A stretch of 64,000 bases of DNA, from contig NW_026732722.1 in the NCBI RefSeq assembly GCF_028476545.1, positions 151,001-215,000 of the forward strand, written 5' to 3'. The translations under genes and the position numbers were made by a program. The notes below the pieces were generated by a model. It ran no database searches and had not been told where the DNA came from. It saw nothing but the letters and a program-made list of their open reading frames with translations. Source of the DNA: Physella acuta. Its lineage: Eukaryota; Mollusca; Gastropoda; Physidae. Below are positions 42,701 through 53,860 of this stretch, piece after piece (position 1 is the stretch's first letter; every line of letters begins with the position of its first letter).

Positions 42701-43116
42701 TTAAGATGCGGAACGAATGAACCCAACAACACACAGTTCAAGTTCAACTATAATTGTTCTTTATTAAAATGATATATATGTTCAAGTTTCTACCTAACTG
42801 ATCTACACTGTACTATTTACTTCTACTACTGACTGTTCATACCACATGCTACCTACTACTACGCACTCCCATGACCAATCCTAACACTAACTGTTCTCTA
42901 CATTCTACAACCTAACACCTTCTCTCCTCGCTATCTACCTATCAACTGCTGGCCTATCTCTCTACTGACCCACGCCTCAGTGGTCAGCTGACCGTCCCAC
43001 GTGACCGGTCAGTCCTGTGCGCCCCTTGGTCTCTCTAACCAACCAACTAGGCCTATAGTCTGTTTCTGCTAACCTATATCTGCTAAACATGTCTGACGTA
43101 ATCTTGCGTCATCACA
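39715..43116 (-). mobile_element. short LTR retrotransposon, Ty3/gypsy-like, non-autonomous fossil
   Basis: Two nearly identical long terminal repeats, 39715-40149 and 42684-43116 (435 and 433 bp, TG...CA ends), enclose 2.5 kb. The 5-bp duplications GTGGG at 39710-39714 and 43117-43121 are identical. A purine-rich tract, AAAGGGAGGGAGA in minus sense, borders the inner side of the left repeat, and a primer-binding-site-like TGGTGGAGCGCGGG borders the right one, which fixes the minus orientation. The inside has a short gag N-terminus-like frame near 42190-42366 and a long simple-sequence region. No pol is present. It is broken and non-autonomous. Near-identical repeats and a perfect TSD suggest recent insertion, into a minisatellite of the composite repeat. 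Confidence 0.88.
41390..42060. repeat. simple-sequence region inside the LTR element
   Basis: Irregular repeats of GACTTCAA, CACTTTGACTTCAA and GACGACTTCA, with a 50-60 base higher-order period around 41650-41760. The region is open in no frame. Confidence 0.85.
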
Positions 43117-43222
43117 GTGGGTATTTAGCGTGGGGGAATTTAGTGTGGGAGAATTGAGTGTGGGAGAATTTAGTGTGGGAGAATTTAGTGTGGGAGAATT
43201 TAGTGCGGGACAATTTTGTGTT
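43117..43222 (+). repeat. composite repeat, copy 11, right part
   Basis: Six minisatellite units (GGGGGAATTTAGTGTGGGAG) continuing copy 11 after the LTR insertion. Confidence 0.85.
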
Positions 43223-43223
43223 T

Positions 43224-43545
43224 AATTGAATGTTTAGTACCGACAGGTTAGGGGTGGGTAGGCGTGTAGCTATCACGGGGTTTGGGGATACAGTGGAGTT
43301 TTATAGGTCAAAAATTGGTGTTCACATAAAAGAGTTATTAAAGTTAACAAAACAACTGTAAGTGTTAATTTGGTGATAATAAAATGAATACAAAAGGAGT
43401 AGGGGTCATTTTGTACGTTGTGGACCAAAGTACCTTACATATAAGATAATTGTAAAATAGAAACAAATGATGGCTTTACAATGTTTGTAAGCTGCATAAA
43501 TAAAACAATACACAAAACGCAACGAAAGTTACAAACACGTTACAA
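43224..43545 (-). repeat. LINE 3' UTR fragment
   Basis: TTTAGTACCGACAGGTTAGG, GTTCACATAAAAGAGTTA and TGTACGTTGTGGACCAAAG match 28925-29190 in the same orientation. Confidence 0.8.
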
Positions 43546-43639
43546 CGTTTTAATAGAAATTAGCCGGGAGTGATCTCCCCTAAACTTTTTCTATTCTAAC
43601 ATATATTTTTTTTTTCTTTTTTTTCTTTTTTTTTTTTTT

Positions 43640-43705
43640 AAGAACCGGTAACTTTTGTATATTGTAACTTTTAGCTCTTCCGTCTCAAAAGGTTGCCGAC
43701 CCCTT
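43640..43705. mobile_element. hAT right-end fragment
   Basis: TTGTAACTTTTAGCTCTTCC and AAAAGGTTGCCGACCCC. The left half is lost in a T-rich run. Confidence 0.7.
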
Positions 43706-43859
43706 GTGTAGGTTGATTGTTTTTTTGTTTTTTTTTTCTTTGTTTTTTTTTCTCTATTTTCTTTTTTTTTTTGTCATATTCGTCAAGTTTTACAAAACGT
43801 CTAATATATGTTATATTCAATATTCCTAGATTAATGATGTCAAGTTTTACACTAAACAA

Positions 43860-45366
43860 AACGTCTAATATTGTCTCTATTTAAGACATCGGGTGATGGT
43901 ACGCCATGTGCGACTTCATGCCCTCTTCGGGGAGGTACACTTCGCATTCGCTACAGTGAAGGATGTATGCACTCTCGTGATAGTCCTGATAGTGGGCGCC
44001 TATGTCATTGTGGACTTTTTGGTTTTTGCAGATGGTGCACCGTTTAAGCTCCGCATGTATTGTGTTCTCATGGTTTCTTTTTTCCCTAATTTTTGGGAAA
44101 TGTTCGGTGAAGAAGAAGCAGCTGTAAAATATTTCATTGCGTTTTTGTTCTTTAATTATTTTGCCTTGTTCCGTGGGGCTAATTTCACTTTTCCTTTTCG
44201 ATGGCGGGGCTTGATCTGTTTCTGCGATTGGGCTTTTTGTTTCCTTGTTGTTGGCTTCCTGGTTGGGGATTGAGCTGTGGTTGTGCTTGGGGTTGTTAGT
44301 TTTCCCGATGATTTGGTGGTGTTATTGGTTGCTGCGGTGCGGGAGTTTTGACGACTGGTGATTTCGCTTTATTTGTTGGCTTACTTGATGTTTTGGGAGG
44401 GCTGGTTGGTTCCCTGAACGATATTTCCGCTTCCATCGGTTCTGGGGGCTGCGGTGCAGTTGTTACTGGTTCTTGTGTTGCTGGTAGTTGTACACTGGGG
44501 GTGTTTGCGCTCGTTTGTTGGTCCGTCTGATTTGTGGGCGCTGTTGGCTGCTGCAGTGTAGGTGTAGCCTTAGGTGGTGCTGTTATAGTTGTCGGTGAGG
44601 ATGGTTGTTGTTCCCACTCTTGATCTCTCTGGTGGCATTGACTTGTCCAATGTTGTGTTGAACCACATGATTGGCAGGCTTGTCGTCTTCAAGGTAAGGA
44701 CATGAGGATGTTAATGGGTCTGTTTTTATAGTTAAACTTAATATAATGTGGTATAGTGTTCGGAGTGTAGGAGAAGATGGTGAAGCTGCGGTTGTTTGTG
44801 TATGGGATACTGTTTACTATTGGTTCTTTTTTGCTTATTATTCTGAGAGCCTTTAGCAGGGCGTCGTTCTCTAGTGCTGGTGGGACCCACCTAAGTGTGC
44901 CATTGATTCTGTCTTTGTGGTAGATTGAAAAGTGTAGTGTGTAGGGCCCGTAATGTTTGCTAGTGTTATCCATCGCCGCCACGTTGAAGGAGTCTGATGA
45001 GAAGAACCACGTGTCACTTCGGCCGTAATTCATCAGCAGAATCTGTTGTGGACTTATCAGTTTTCGGATAATGTGCTCTCGAAGATTTGGATGGCCATTC
45101 GTTTGAATTACCACTTGCATGGTTGTACTTGGTGTTGGTTGGCTGGAGAACAGATCTGGCCTCTCTTCTTCGGGCAACTCGATTATTAGGGTAGTTGAAT
45201 TCGTTGTAGCTAAAAAGGGTTGGGCCCAGTATTTTATTAAGCCACCCGAACCGTAGTCCGGGTGGCTCCTCCCCAAGTCTCTCGACCCAGGGGGAACATC
45301 CAAGGGCGCAACCCCTTTGTTGATGTTGATAATAGCTGCATAGGTCATTCTTTTGGGAGATGACAT
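43860..45366 (-). pseudogene. LINE ORF1 copy with an early stop and a frameshifted linker
   Basis: From MSSPKRMTYAAIININKGVA at 45366 the frame is open for 225 codons through the full N-terminal domain (ISPQQILLMNYGRSDTWFF, GTLRWVPPALENDALLKA). It ends at a TGA (44689-44691) where other copies have a sense codon in LPGRRQA. Directly beyond, in the same frame, are RRQACQSCGSTQHWTSQC, an intact C-x2-C-x4-H-x4-C knuckle. The linker then shifts frame, and a finger with CEVYLPEEGMKSHMAYHH ends at about 43887. TTAGACGTTTTGTA 3' UTR words follow. It is a different subfamily from 32210-33658, judged by many substitutions. Confidence 0.85.
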
Positions 45367-45405
45367 GATTGGCAGTTAACTATGCGGAATATTATTAGTC
45401 TACTA

Positions 45406-45622
45406 CAGGGGTCTCCAAACTTTTTAGCCCGAGGGCCGCATTGACTATCAAAGTTCAGTTCGGGGGCCAGTTTCTTCCAGGCATGTCTTTGATTTTTCTG
45501 GGAAAAGTTCCTCAGCTATCACCAACAAATGTTTTTTGCGTGGACAAAAAGATATCCGCGGGCCGGATGAGAGGACCTCGCGGGCCGCTTCCGGCCCGCG
45601 GGCCGTAGTTTGGAGACCCCTG
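45406..45622. mobile_element. hAT MITE with perfect 8-bp TSD, CAGGGGTCTCCAAAC type
   Basis: TIRs CAGGGGTCTCCAAAC and GTTTGGAGACCCCTG. TSD GTCTACTA at 45398-45405 and 45623-45630, identical. GC-rich interior (CGGGCCGGATGAGAGGACC). A different family from the CAGGGGTCGG elements. Confidence 0.95.
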
Positions 45623-45714
45623 GTCTACTATATAAAGCTCAATTCTGTATGTAAAAAAGATGTGCAGATATAAGGTTACGGTGTACCACCGCCTGTTAGC
45701 AGTGAACACAATCA

Positions 45715-46295
<581 letters not shown>

Positions 46296-46744
46296 GTGAC
46301 ATTTTTATTAGTAAGAGCCATTTATGCAGGATACATTTCTAGAAAACAACAAAGTACAGAAGCAATTTCTTTCAGTTTGAACACCCTTGCATCAAATTCA
46401 ATTTATTACATTCACTGTTCTGTGTTCGGTGTTTCTTTTGTAGTCCATCTTAGAGTTAAAGTTAGGCTAAATATCATTTAGCAGCACATCTGAAACACGT
46501 GTAGCATTTGAAAAATAAGATATTTATATAAAAAAACGTCTACTAACTAAACGGTAATATTACATTTATTTCAAGATGATGTAATAGATAAAATATATAA
46601 AAATGTATGACATATTCAAATGTATAAAGCACACAATAAAACCCATACGTTGTAGTTTTACTTCATGTATCAAGTCACAGAGAGACGGACAGACGTAAAA
46701 AGCCAATTACAAAGTAATAACGATTATAGAAAACATCTTTGTTA

Positions 46745-46970
46745 TAACAAAAACATGTATAAATCATCTCTAGTTCGCACCCCAGATACATGAGACATAC
46801 GAAATAGAGTCCCTTAATTTAAATTATCTCGGGATATATATGAGGAGGGGGGGGGGGGTAGTGTGTTCAGCATTATGCCCAGCCGCTGTTACTTTGCCTA
46901 ACGCTAATCAGTGGAGTGGCGTGGTCTAGCGGCAGAACGCACTCTTGATGCCCTGGATGTCCCGGCTTCT
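46745..46970. repeat. rearranged SINE sequence, paralogue of 19640-19860
   Basis: AAACATGTATAAATCATCTC, ATGAGACATACGAAATAGAG, GTGTGTTCAGCATTATGCCC (SINE body in reverse) and GTGGCGTGGTCTAGCGGCAG (head). Confidence 0.6.
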
Positions 46971-47650
46971 TTACTTTTTATTATATTCATGTAAGAAAAC
47001 GCTGGCTTGCATGAATATGTTGACCCGAAGATCGTCAGCACTCCAAATGCCAACTTCTTCACCTCGCTTTACTATCCTGGGAGTCTATTCCATTCGTCAC
47101 ATATTAGTGCTTCAACTCGCATCATATCTTGTAGAGTCGTCCTTTTGTGCAGCGTAACGTGCATGTTTTACTAGACCTCCAATTCTCCTAACTTGCTCGT
47201 GATTTCCGTGAACTTACCACTCCACAAATGTTTTGTTGTCAAATCCAGGAACCTCTTCATAACGTTGAGATCGTAGAAAACTCCGGAAGACCTTTAGAAC
47301 TGACCGGTCCGAATTTTCCCTACATCACATCAATCACTCAGAAAACGGGCTATAAACAACAAACAACAACAACAACAATTTCTCTAAAATTAGCGTTACT
47401 GTTTAAACGTAAGAACTACACATACCAGCTAATCACTAATTAATTAAGCATTAAAGTTCTCAATGTTTTTTGAAAATCTAAGCGAAGCTAGGCAGCATGC
47501 CTAGTTCTAATAGAATAGCGAGTGTTGATTGTTTATATTTATTATTATATCGTTCATTACCGAGTGTTGCAGAACAACATTTTAATGAGTTTTGAAAATA
47601 AGATAATTATTAATTTGTGTGTATGGAGCCGTAGGTTGCCGACCCTGATC
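46971..47650 (-). pseudogene. hAT transposase C-terminal remnant, better copy
   Basis: The minus strand reads KLAFGVLTIFGSTYSCKPAF then SYMNIIKSKEAG, a clear hAT dimerisation-domain signature (the usual C-E is C-K here). The 5' side ends near 47648 with CAGGGTCGGCAACCTACGGC, one base short of the full terminus. It is interrupted by stops upstream of the motif. It probably derives from the autonomous member behind the CAGGGGTCGG MITEs here; that link is inference from the shared terminus. Confidence 0.75.
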
Positions 47651-47694
47651 CATTACATTTATTTTTATTTTTTTAGTCTAATATATATAAAGTT

Positions 47695-47790
47695 CAATTT
47701 TTTTTTATTTGCAATTTAAAACAAGTACAATAACATCAGCAAATTTAACATAGTTGAGTTTATACATATACAAAATAAAACGATAGTTTT
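47695..47790 (-). repeat. LINE 3' tail fragment
   Basis: T-run then TTATTTGCAATTTAAAACAA and CAATAACATCAGCA, as at 20583-20700. Confidence 0.8.
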
Positions 47791-47929
47791 TAAGTCCATT
47801 ATTAACAGGTCTATTTCTTTTGGAAGGGGAAGGTGTGGTCCATTTCATTTGCCTGCTAATATAAAAAATTCGCAGACATAAGTTGAAAGATATTGTTAAC
47901 GTGCCGAAATCACTTGGTCGATTTTAATG

Positions 47930-48480
47930 GCATTAATATAACAGCTGGTTGATACTAGTTACATTTGGTTAAAGTTGTTGAATTGACATAAAAAATTACT
48001 GAAAGTTGTAATTAAAATTGTAAGAAAAATCACCGAATGTTTAAATTGGTTATTAACATTTATTTTTTATAATTAATATATATGTCTGTTTACTTGTTTT
48101 CGTTTAAAAGTGGTTTACTATTTTTATCTTTTCCTTTTATTGTTTAATTTTACAATTACCTCCCTTGAAAAAAAAACATTCTTTGTTTTCTCCCCTGACA
48201 ACAAAGTTCCACTTCCACACGCGAGATAATACTTTCAAACAAATAAAAGACAACAGCAAACCGCCGTGAACTGTGTTACACCTTGGTGCACTCTCGGGAC
48301 TAAAACTAATAATCTGTGTCAATATTTAGTTTCACGTGGGGGTGGGGGGGGGGAGAGGTGTGTGACTAAATCTATTATGGCGGAGTTGAATGTTTGGGCA
48401 ATTTTGGTGTATCGAGTTTAGATTTGTGAGATTTTAAGTGTGGGAGCATTTAGTGTGGGAAAATTTAGTCTGGGAGAATA
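47930..48480 (+). repeat. composite repeat, copy 13
   Basis: Leader TAATGGCATTAATATAACAG, block ACACGCGAGATAATACTTTC, G-run 48340-48352, and only three minisatellite units. It is the closest relative of copy 7 (20770). Confidence 0.85.
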
Positions 48481-48605
48481 GAGTTGACAAACTAGCGCTC
48501 CAACAACTAATATCCAAGAAAGAAAGTGCCGACATTGTTTACATTTAATAACCACTGTTCTAGAAAACAAGGCAAACGTCTCAAATAAATACACGAATGA
48601 TAGAA

Positions 48606-48666
<61 letters not shown>

Positions 48667-49250
48667 TTTCGTCACTGGCACATTGATAGTGGTTTTGTAA
48701 ACAAACAGATAACAGATATAATACAGTAGTGATATTATATAGTAGCTAAGACATGCTGCTGCGTAAAAAAAAAATTTAAAAAATATACACATGAGCTGTA
48801 GTTTGAAAGATTGGCAAACGTTCAAACCACTTCCATAAATTATTTCCCTTTTTCAAATAGCAAAATAGGGGTGCTCATAAGCTCCTTTTAATAGATTTGT
48901 AATAATCAAATTAAACAGCAGTTACTTATCTTAACTATTTTTTTTTTTTAAATAAGTACTAAAGAATGGTATAGTTTAATAATGAAATGTAGTTAAAACT
49001 AATAATATAAATACAAAAAAAAAAATAAACACAACACGAGACACCATTACTTATACAAAGCTTAAGGGGATTTATATACTTTTGACCGACTTAATGATTA
49101 GAGATATCAGGGCACACATGAATGAAAACAGATATTTTAAAACAGACCAATGCACTCATACACATGACATGTTGCTGTGATTAGATTTAATTGAATTTTT
49201 TTTTCAAAACCCGATCAGGCCAGAAATGAGTATCCTCCTATGTTCGTATT
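48481..49250. other. no gene seen; (TA)n at 48609-48662
   Basis: AT-rich; a TA microsatellite and short frames only. No family motif. Confidence 0.5.
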
Positions 49251-49254
49251 GAGT

Positions 49255-49870
<616 letters not shown>

Positions 49871-50205
49871 TAACACAGTTCAAAGCGGTTTGCTCTCGTC
49901 TTTTGTATCTCGCACGTGGAACTTTTTTATCAGGGGAAAAAACAAACAGTAATTAATTTTAAGGGGAGGTAATTATAAAATTAAACTATAAAACAAAAAA
50001 AAATATATAAATATATAATGATACAAAAACAAGTAAACAAACATCAGCATTAATCATAAAAAATTAAATTCCAAAAAAACAAATTAAAAGTTTTGGTGAT
50101 TAATTACAAAATATTAATTGCAACTCCTATTAATTGTTAGTTGTTGATATAATAATTAGCAGTCACTAGTACCAACCAGCTATAATATTAATAGCAAGAA
50201 GATTC
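49871..50205 (-). repeat. composite repeat, copy 14 (5' half)
   Basis: The reverse complement gives the leader, AT-rich part and the block up to CACTTTGAACTGTG. It lies about 57 bases from the U2 head at 50262, head to head. Confidence 0.85.
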
Positions 50206-50261
50206 TATTATAATTGTTCCCTCCTACTCGTAACCTTCGGATCTTATTTAAGATTTTGTTT

Positions 50262-50302
50262 CTTCTCGGCCTTTTGGCTAAGATCAAAGTGTAGTATCTG
50301 TT
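50262..50302 (+). ncRNA. U2 snRNA 5' fragment (nt 5-45)
   Basis: CTTCTCGGCCTTTTGGCTAA then GATCAAAGTGTAGTATCTG and TT, identical to invertebrate U2 from nt 5 to 45, including the branch-site pairing region. It ends where U2 would continue CTTATCAG. No PSE or TATA-like U2 promoter is upstream. Confidence 0.93.
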
Positions 50303-50326
50303 ATGGATCTACACGGATCTTAGCCA
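50303..50326 (+). other. inverted partial copy of U2 directly behind the U2 head
   Basis: CTACACGGATCTTAGCC is the complement of U2 GGCTAAGATC plus GTGTAG with small differences. The RNA would form a 10-bp stem (GGCTAAGATC / GATCTTAGCC), an internal loop, a 6-bp stem (GTGTAG / CTACAC) and a 14-base loop. The same arrangement is at 31051-31097 (-). Confidence 0.85.
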
Positions 50327-51439
50327 TTTGGTTGGTCAGCCCTTTTTAGGGCTGGCTGCCGGGGTCGAGAGGCGGTCAAATCTACTACTCTAAACCCACG
50401 CAAATCTCGCCAACGACCGCTGTGGGGCTGCTCCCACACATCCCTCGAACGCACACGCTCTCGAGATGAGTCACCCAGTACTTGTATTGCGTGGCTTCAA
50501 ATGTACGAGTGGCTAACTTTTCAATCTTTTATTTTTCAGCCTGACGACACCCATCTAGGAGAAATCTTAGGTGGGAGGTCTGTCTATCGCCAACAAATCG
50601 AACTCATCTACTACGTCTAACGCAACTACCTCGCTCAAGAAATCGAACTCATCTACTACGTCAAACGTATCTACCTCGCTCCCAACAAACTCACTAACAC
50701 TCTGACGACACCCACCTAGGAGAAATCTTAGGTGGGAAGCTTCCGTCAAAACACTAGCAAATCAACTAACCATCTCTCAAGATCATCTACTCAAAATAAA
50801 CAATCGCCAACAGCTCTACCTCGCCCTCATCATCACTCCACCAAGCTCAAAACCATCGACTCAGCAACATCAGCAAACTTCACTCTTCAACGTCACCTCG
50901 CCCAACTCAATTACTCGACTACGTCACAACGTTAATCCTCCTCAATCCACAATGAACAATACTTCAAAACAACTCACCTCGAAAGATCTCTCAACACAAG
51001 AACCCACCCAACTCATCTCCCCAAGCTTCAATGCATCGAACAACTCTACTACCATGCGCATCATGCCTCACCTCAACGTAAGTTCCACACCATTCGACCA
51101 ACTTCACCATCAACGTCAAGACACCAAACTCACTCTCACCAAGTACAATTACCAACAAAGAATAAACCATTATCAAACCAAGAGCGTATCAAGCACAAGA
51201 AGAAAGGCCAAAAAACAGAGAAGCGATCATGTTTGTACTGTCCTGTACTTTATGTCATAGCAAACCAGAAACAAAATCAAGAAAGAAACAAATGGAACCA
51301 AGAAATCGGAACAAAGAAATCAAAGAAACATGGAACAAAGAAATAAGAAGAAAAAAGAAAAAAAAAAAAAAGAAAAGAATAAAAAAAATTAAAAGAAAAT
51401 TAAGATTTTGTTTACATACATTCATATAACTCCACCAAA
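50327..51439 (+). mobile_element. U2-headed LINE 5' region (plus-strand copy)
   Basis: It contains the hairpin CAGCCCTTTTTAGGGCTG (50337-50354), TTTTTCAGCCTGACGACACC (50532-50551, resembling a 3' splice site), and two hairpins CCCATCTA/CCCACCTA ... TAGGTGGG (50550-50575, 50711-50736) with repeats of CGAACTCATCTACTACGTC. RINHYQTKSVSSTRRKAKKQ is shared with the minus copy. An A-rich stretch (51345-51400) ends the homology to the minus copy. The minus copy has four hairpin units, this one two. Confidence 0.72.
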
Positions 51440-53616
51440 GCAAATCTAACGCATCACTGACGAGAACAACACAGAGACCATTGACCCAAAACAAATAAAA
51501 AAAATCTTCACGGACTACTACAAACGACTGTACAAATACGAAGCGACTGACACAGACAGACAGAACAAATATCTGACTTATACTAAACCCCTACCAGACT
51601 GCGACAGAAACAAAATAGACACACCCATACAGCTAGACGAGGTAAAAAATGCCATCAAGAAATTAAACGACAACAAACCACCCGGACCTGACGGCTTGAC
51701 AGCGGAATTCTACAAAACCTTTACGACAGACTTAAGCCCACTACTCCTTCACACTTTTAGCGAAATGCACACACTAGAACAAGCACATGAAAATTTTAAC
51801 ACTTTATACATTACACTAATAGGCAAACCAGGAACAGATCAGAAATTCACCAAAAATTACAGACCCATCTCTCTCTTAAACACAGATTACAAAATACTAA
51901 CCAAAATACTTGTAAATAGATTAGAACCATTCTTACACAAACTAGTACACACAGACCAGCAGTGTAGCATCACAGGCAGAAATATACACAACCACAACCA
52001 CCTAATCAGAGATATCATTCAATACACACACGACAAAAACACACAAGCATTCATACTTAGCTTAGATCAAGAAAAGGCGTTCGATAGAGTAGCACACAAA
52101 TATCTACACAGAACACTAGCAGCAAACAACATAGGACACTATTTTACAACGTGGATAAATATCATTTATACAAATGCCCGAAGCCACATATTAATAAACA
52201 ACACCATAACTCAACCATTCGCAGTAGAAAAATCAGTTAGACAGGGATGCCAACTCTCCCCCATTTTATACATACTGACATTAGAACCCCTTCTTGAATG
52301 CATCAGACAAAACATAAACATCAAAGGACTACACATACCAAACATGACGGAAAAAAAAACCCTAGCCTACGCAGACGACACAGCCTTCACACTACGGACA
52401 GAAAACTCAATTAAAGAAATAACAGACACCTTCATAGACTACGGGAAAGCCAGCGGGACAAAAATAAATTTAGAAAAAACAAAGGTAATGGGTCTGAGAC
52501 AATGGAAACATAAACAAAACTACCCCCTAAATCTTACACCCACACACCAACTCAAAATCTACGGCATAACACACCACAACAACCCACTAGGTACACAAAA
52601 AGACATATGGAAACAAATCATTCAAAACATTGAAAACAAACTAGATTTCTACAAACACAGTACGACAACAATATTCGCTAGGGCCACAATAGTAAACAGA
52701 TACATCATTCCCAAACTCATATACGTAGCCACATCCCAAACAACACCAACCCAAGTAGTAAAAAAAAAAAAATACACACATTAGGAAATACATTTTTCAA
52801 AACACAATACATAACATTAGCCACAACACCCAAGTTCAAAGCAAACTACACGGGGGGATAAACCTACACGACATCCAAACAAAAATAAACACATTTAGAC
52901 TGACACACATTCATAAAGTAATTAGTGAACCAGAAAACCACCCATTAGCACACTACTACATAGGGATACAATTAAACAAACTCAGCAAAATAAACAACAA
53001 TTCACCACACGCAATAGGGTATAAACTAAGCACTTTCTACACTCAATGCATACAGATACTAAAAAACAACGAGCACCTTTTACAAGAAAAATCACACAAC
53101 ATCTACAAACAGTTAGTCACCAAACTCGCCACACCTTTACACATTAGAATAAAATGGTGTAGAAAGTATGCATTAACAGACACTACAGACATCTTTAGAA
53201 ACCTCAACCTCCAAACAATCACACCCAAAGCTAGAGAAATTGCATATAGACTTATCTACAACTCAACACCTATAGGACACCACCCACCAAGAAAATGTAC
53301 TTTATGTAGACAAAACCACTTAGAATCAGAATCCCACATCTACCTAGACTGCCCCGCTATTCAGACAATGAAAAAGACCCTAGAGACCCAAATAGTGACC
53401 AGAAACGAGACCTTTGACGTGGACGTAGCGATAACACTAAACAAACTACCCAAACACAAAGGCAGAAGAGAACTAGAGCAGAAAGCAGAGATCGTGGCGA
53501 TCTACAGACAAACTATTTGGACCAACAGACTCAGAACCCATTTTGACAACAGACATATTACGCCACAGACATTGGACCTGATTTTTAAAAGACGACTCGA
53601 CAAACAAAACACATAA
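51440..53616 (+). pseudogene. LINE ORF2: reverse transcriptase of Tx1/L1 type, frameshifted
   Basis: The frame is open from about 51450, with the first ATG at 51696. In order: NKPPGPDGLTAEFYKTF (just before 51730), NYRPISLLNTDYKILTKIL, SLDQEKAFDRVAHKYL (first catalytic aspartate region), RQGCQLSPILYILTLEP, LAYADDTAF (the catalytic YADD box, about 52365-52391) and KINLEKTKVM. A TAG at 52782 after an A-run (52759-52771) ends this frame. Homology resumes in another frame (GGINLHDIQTKINTFRLTHI onward) and includes the C-terminal zinc-binding motif CTLCRQNHLESESHIYLDC and IYRQTIWTNRLR up to the stop at 53614. One frameshift at the A-run and the missing N-terminal endonuclease make it inactive. The family nicks DNA and primes reverse transcription on the target. 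It is oriented with the U2 head upstream, across an A-rich junction. Confidence 0.9.
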
Positions 53617-53624
53617 ATACACAC

Positions 53625-53658
<34 letters not shown>

Positions 53659-53860
53659 TCTAGTCAACCCAAACATAACAACACTTTAGGAAAGCACCAC
53701 CGCCTCGGGTGCCTCACCAACCCTCCCACTTCTGACATATCTGCCCTCACAACCCCAACCTTACAACCCATATGACCTTACCCCTTTTCGAGCCCCTATA
53801 CTTTACATGTAAAATAAACCTAATAACCCACCCCCCCTATTTTATTCAACAGCTTTTCTG
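53617..53860 (+). repeat. LINE 3' UTR start with (CA)n
   Basis: CACACATACATACATACACA and (CA)n at 53637-53658, followed by pyrimidine-rich unique sequence with many CCC runs. Non-coding. Confidence 0.65.

Noticed and set aside
43893-44530. Plus-strand ORFs of 126 and 60 residues
   Set aside because: Antisense to ORF1 linker and finger region, which has clear family motifs on the minus strand.
50303-50420. HDV-like self-cleaving ribozyme at the LINE 5' end
   Set aside because: Hairpins and GC-rich stretches exist, but I could not lay out the double pseudoknot with its conserved core; only a covariance search could decide.
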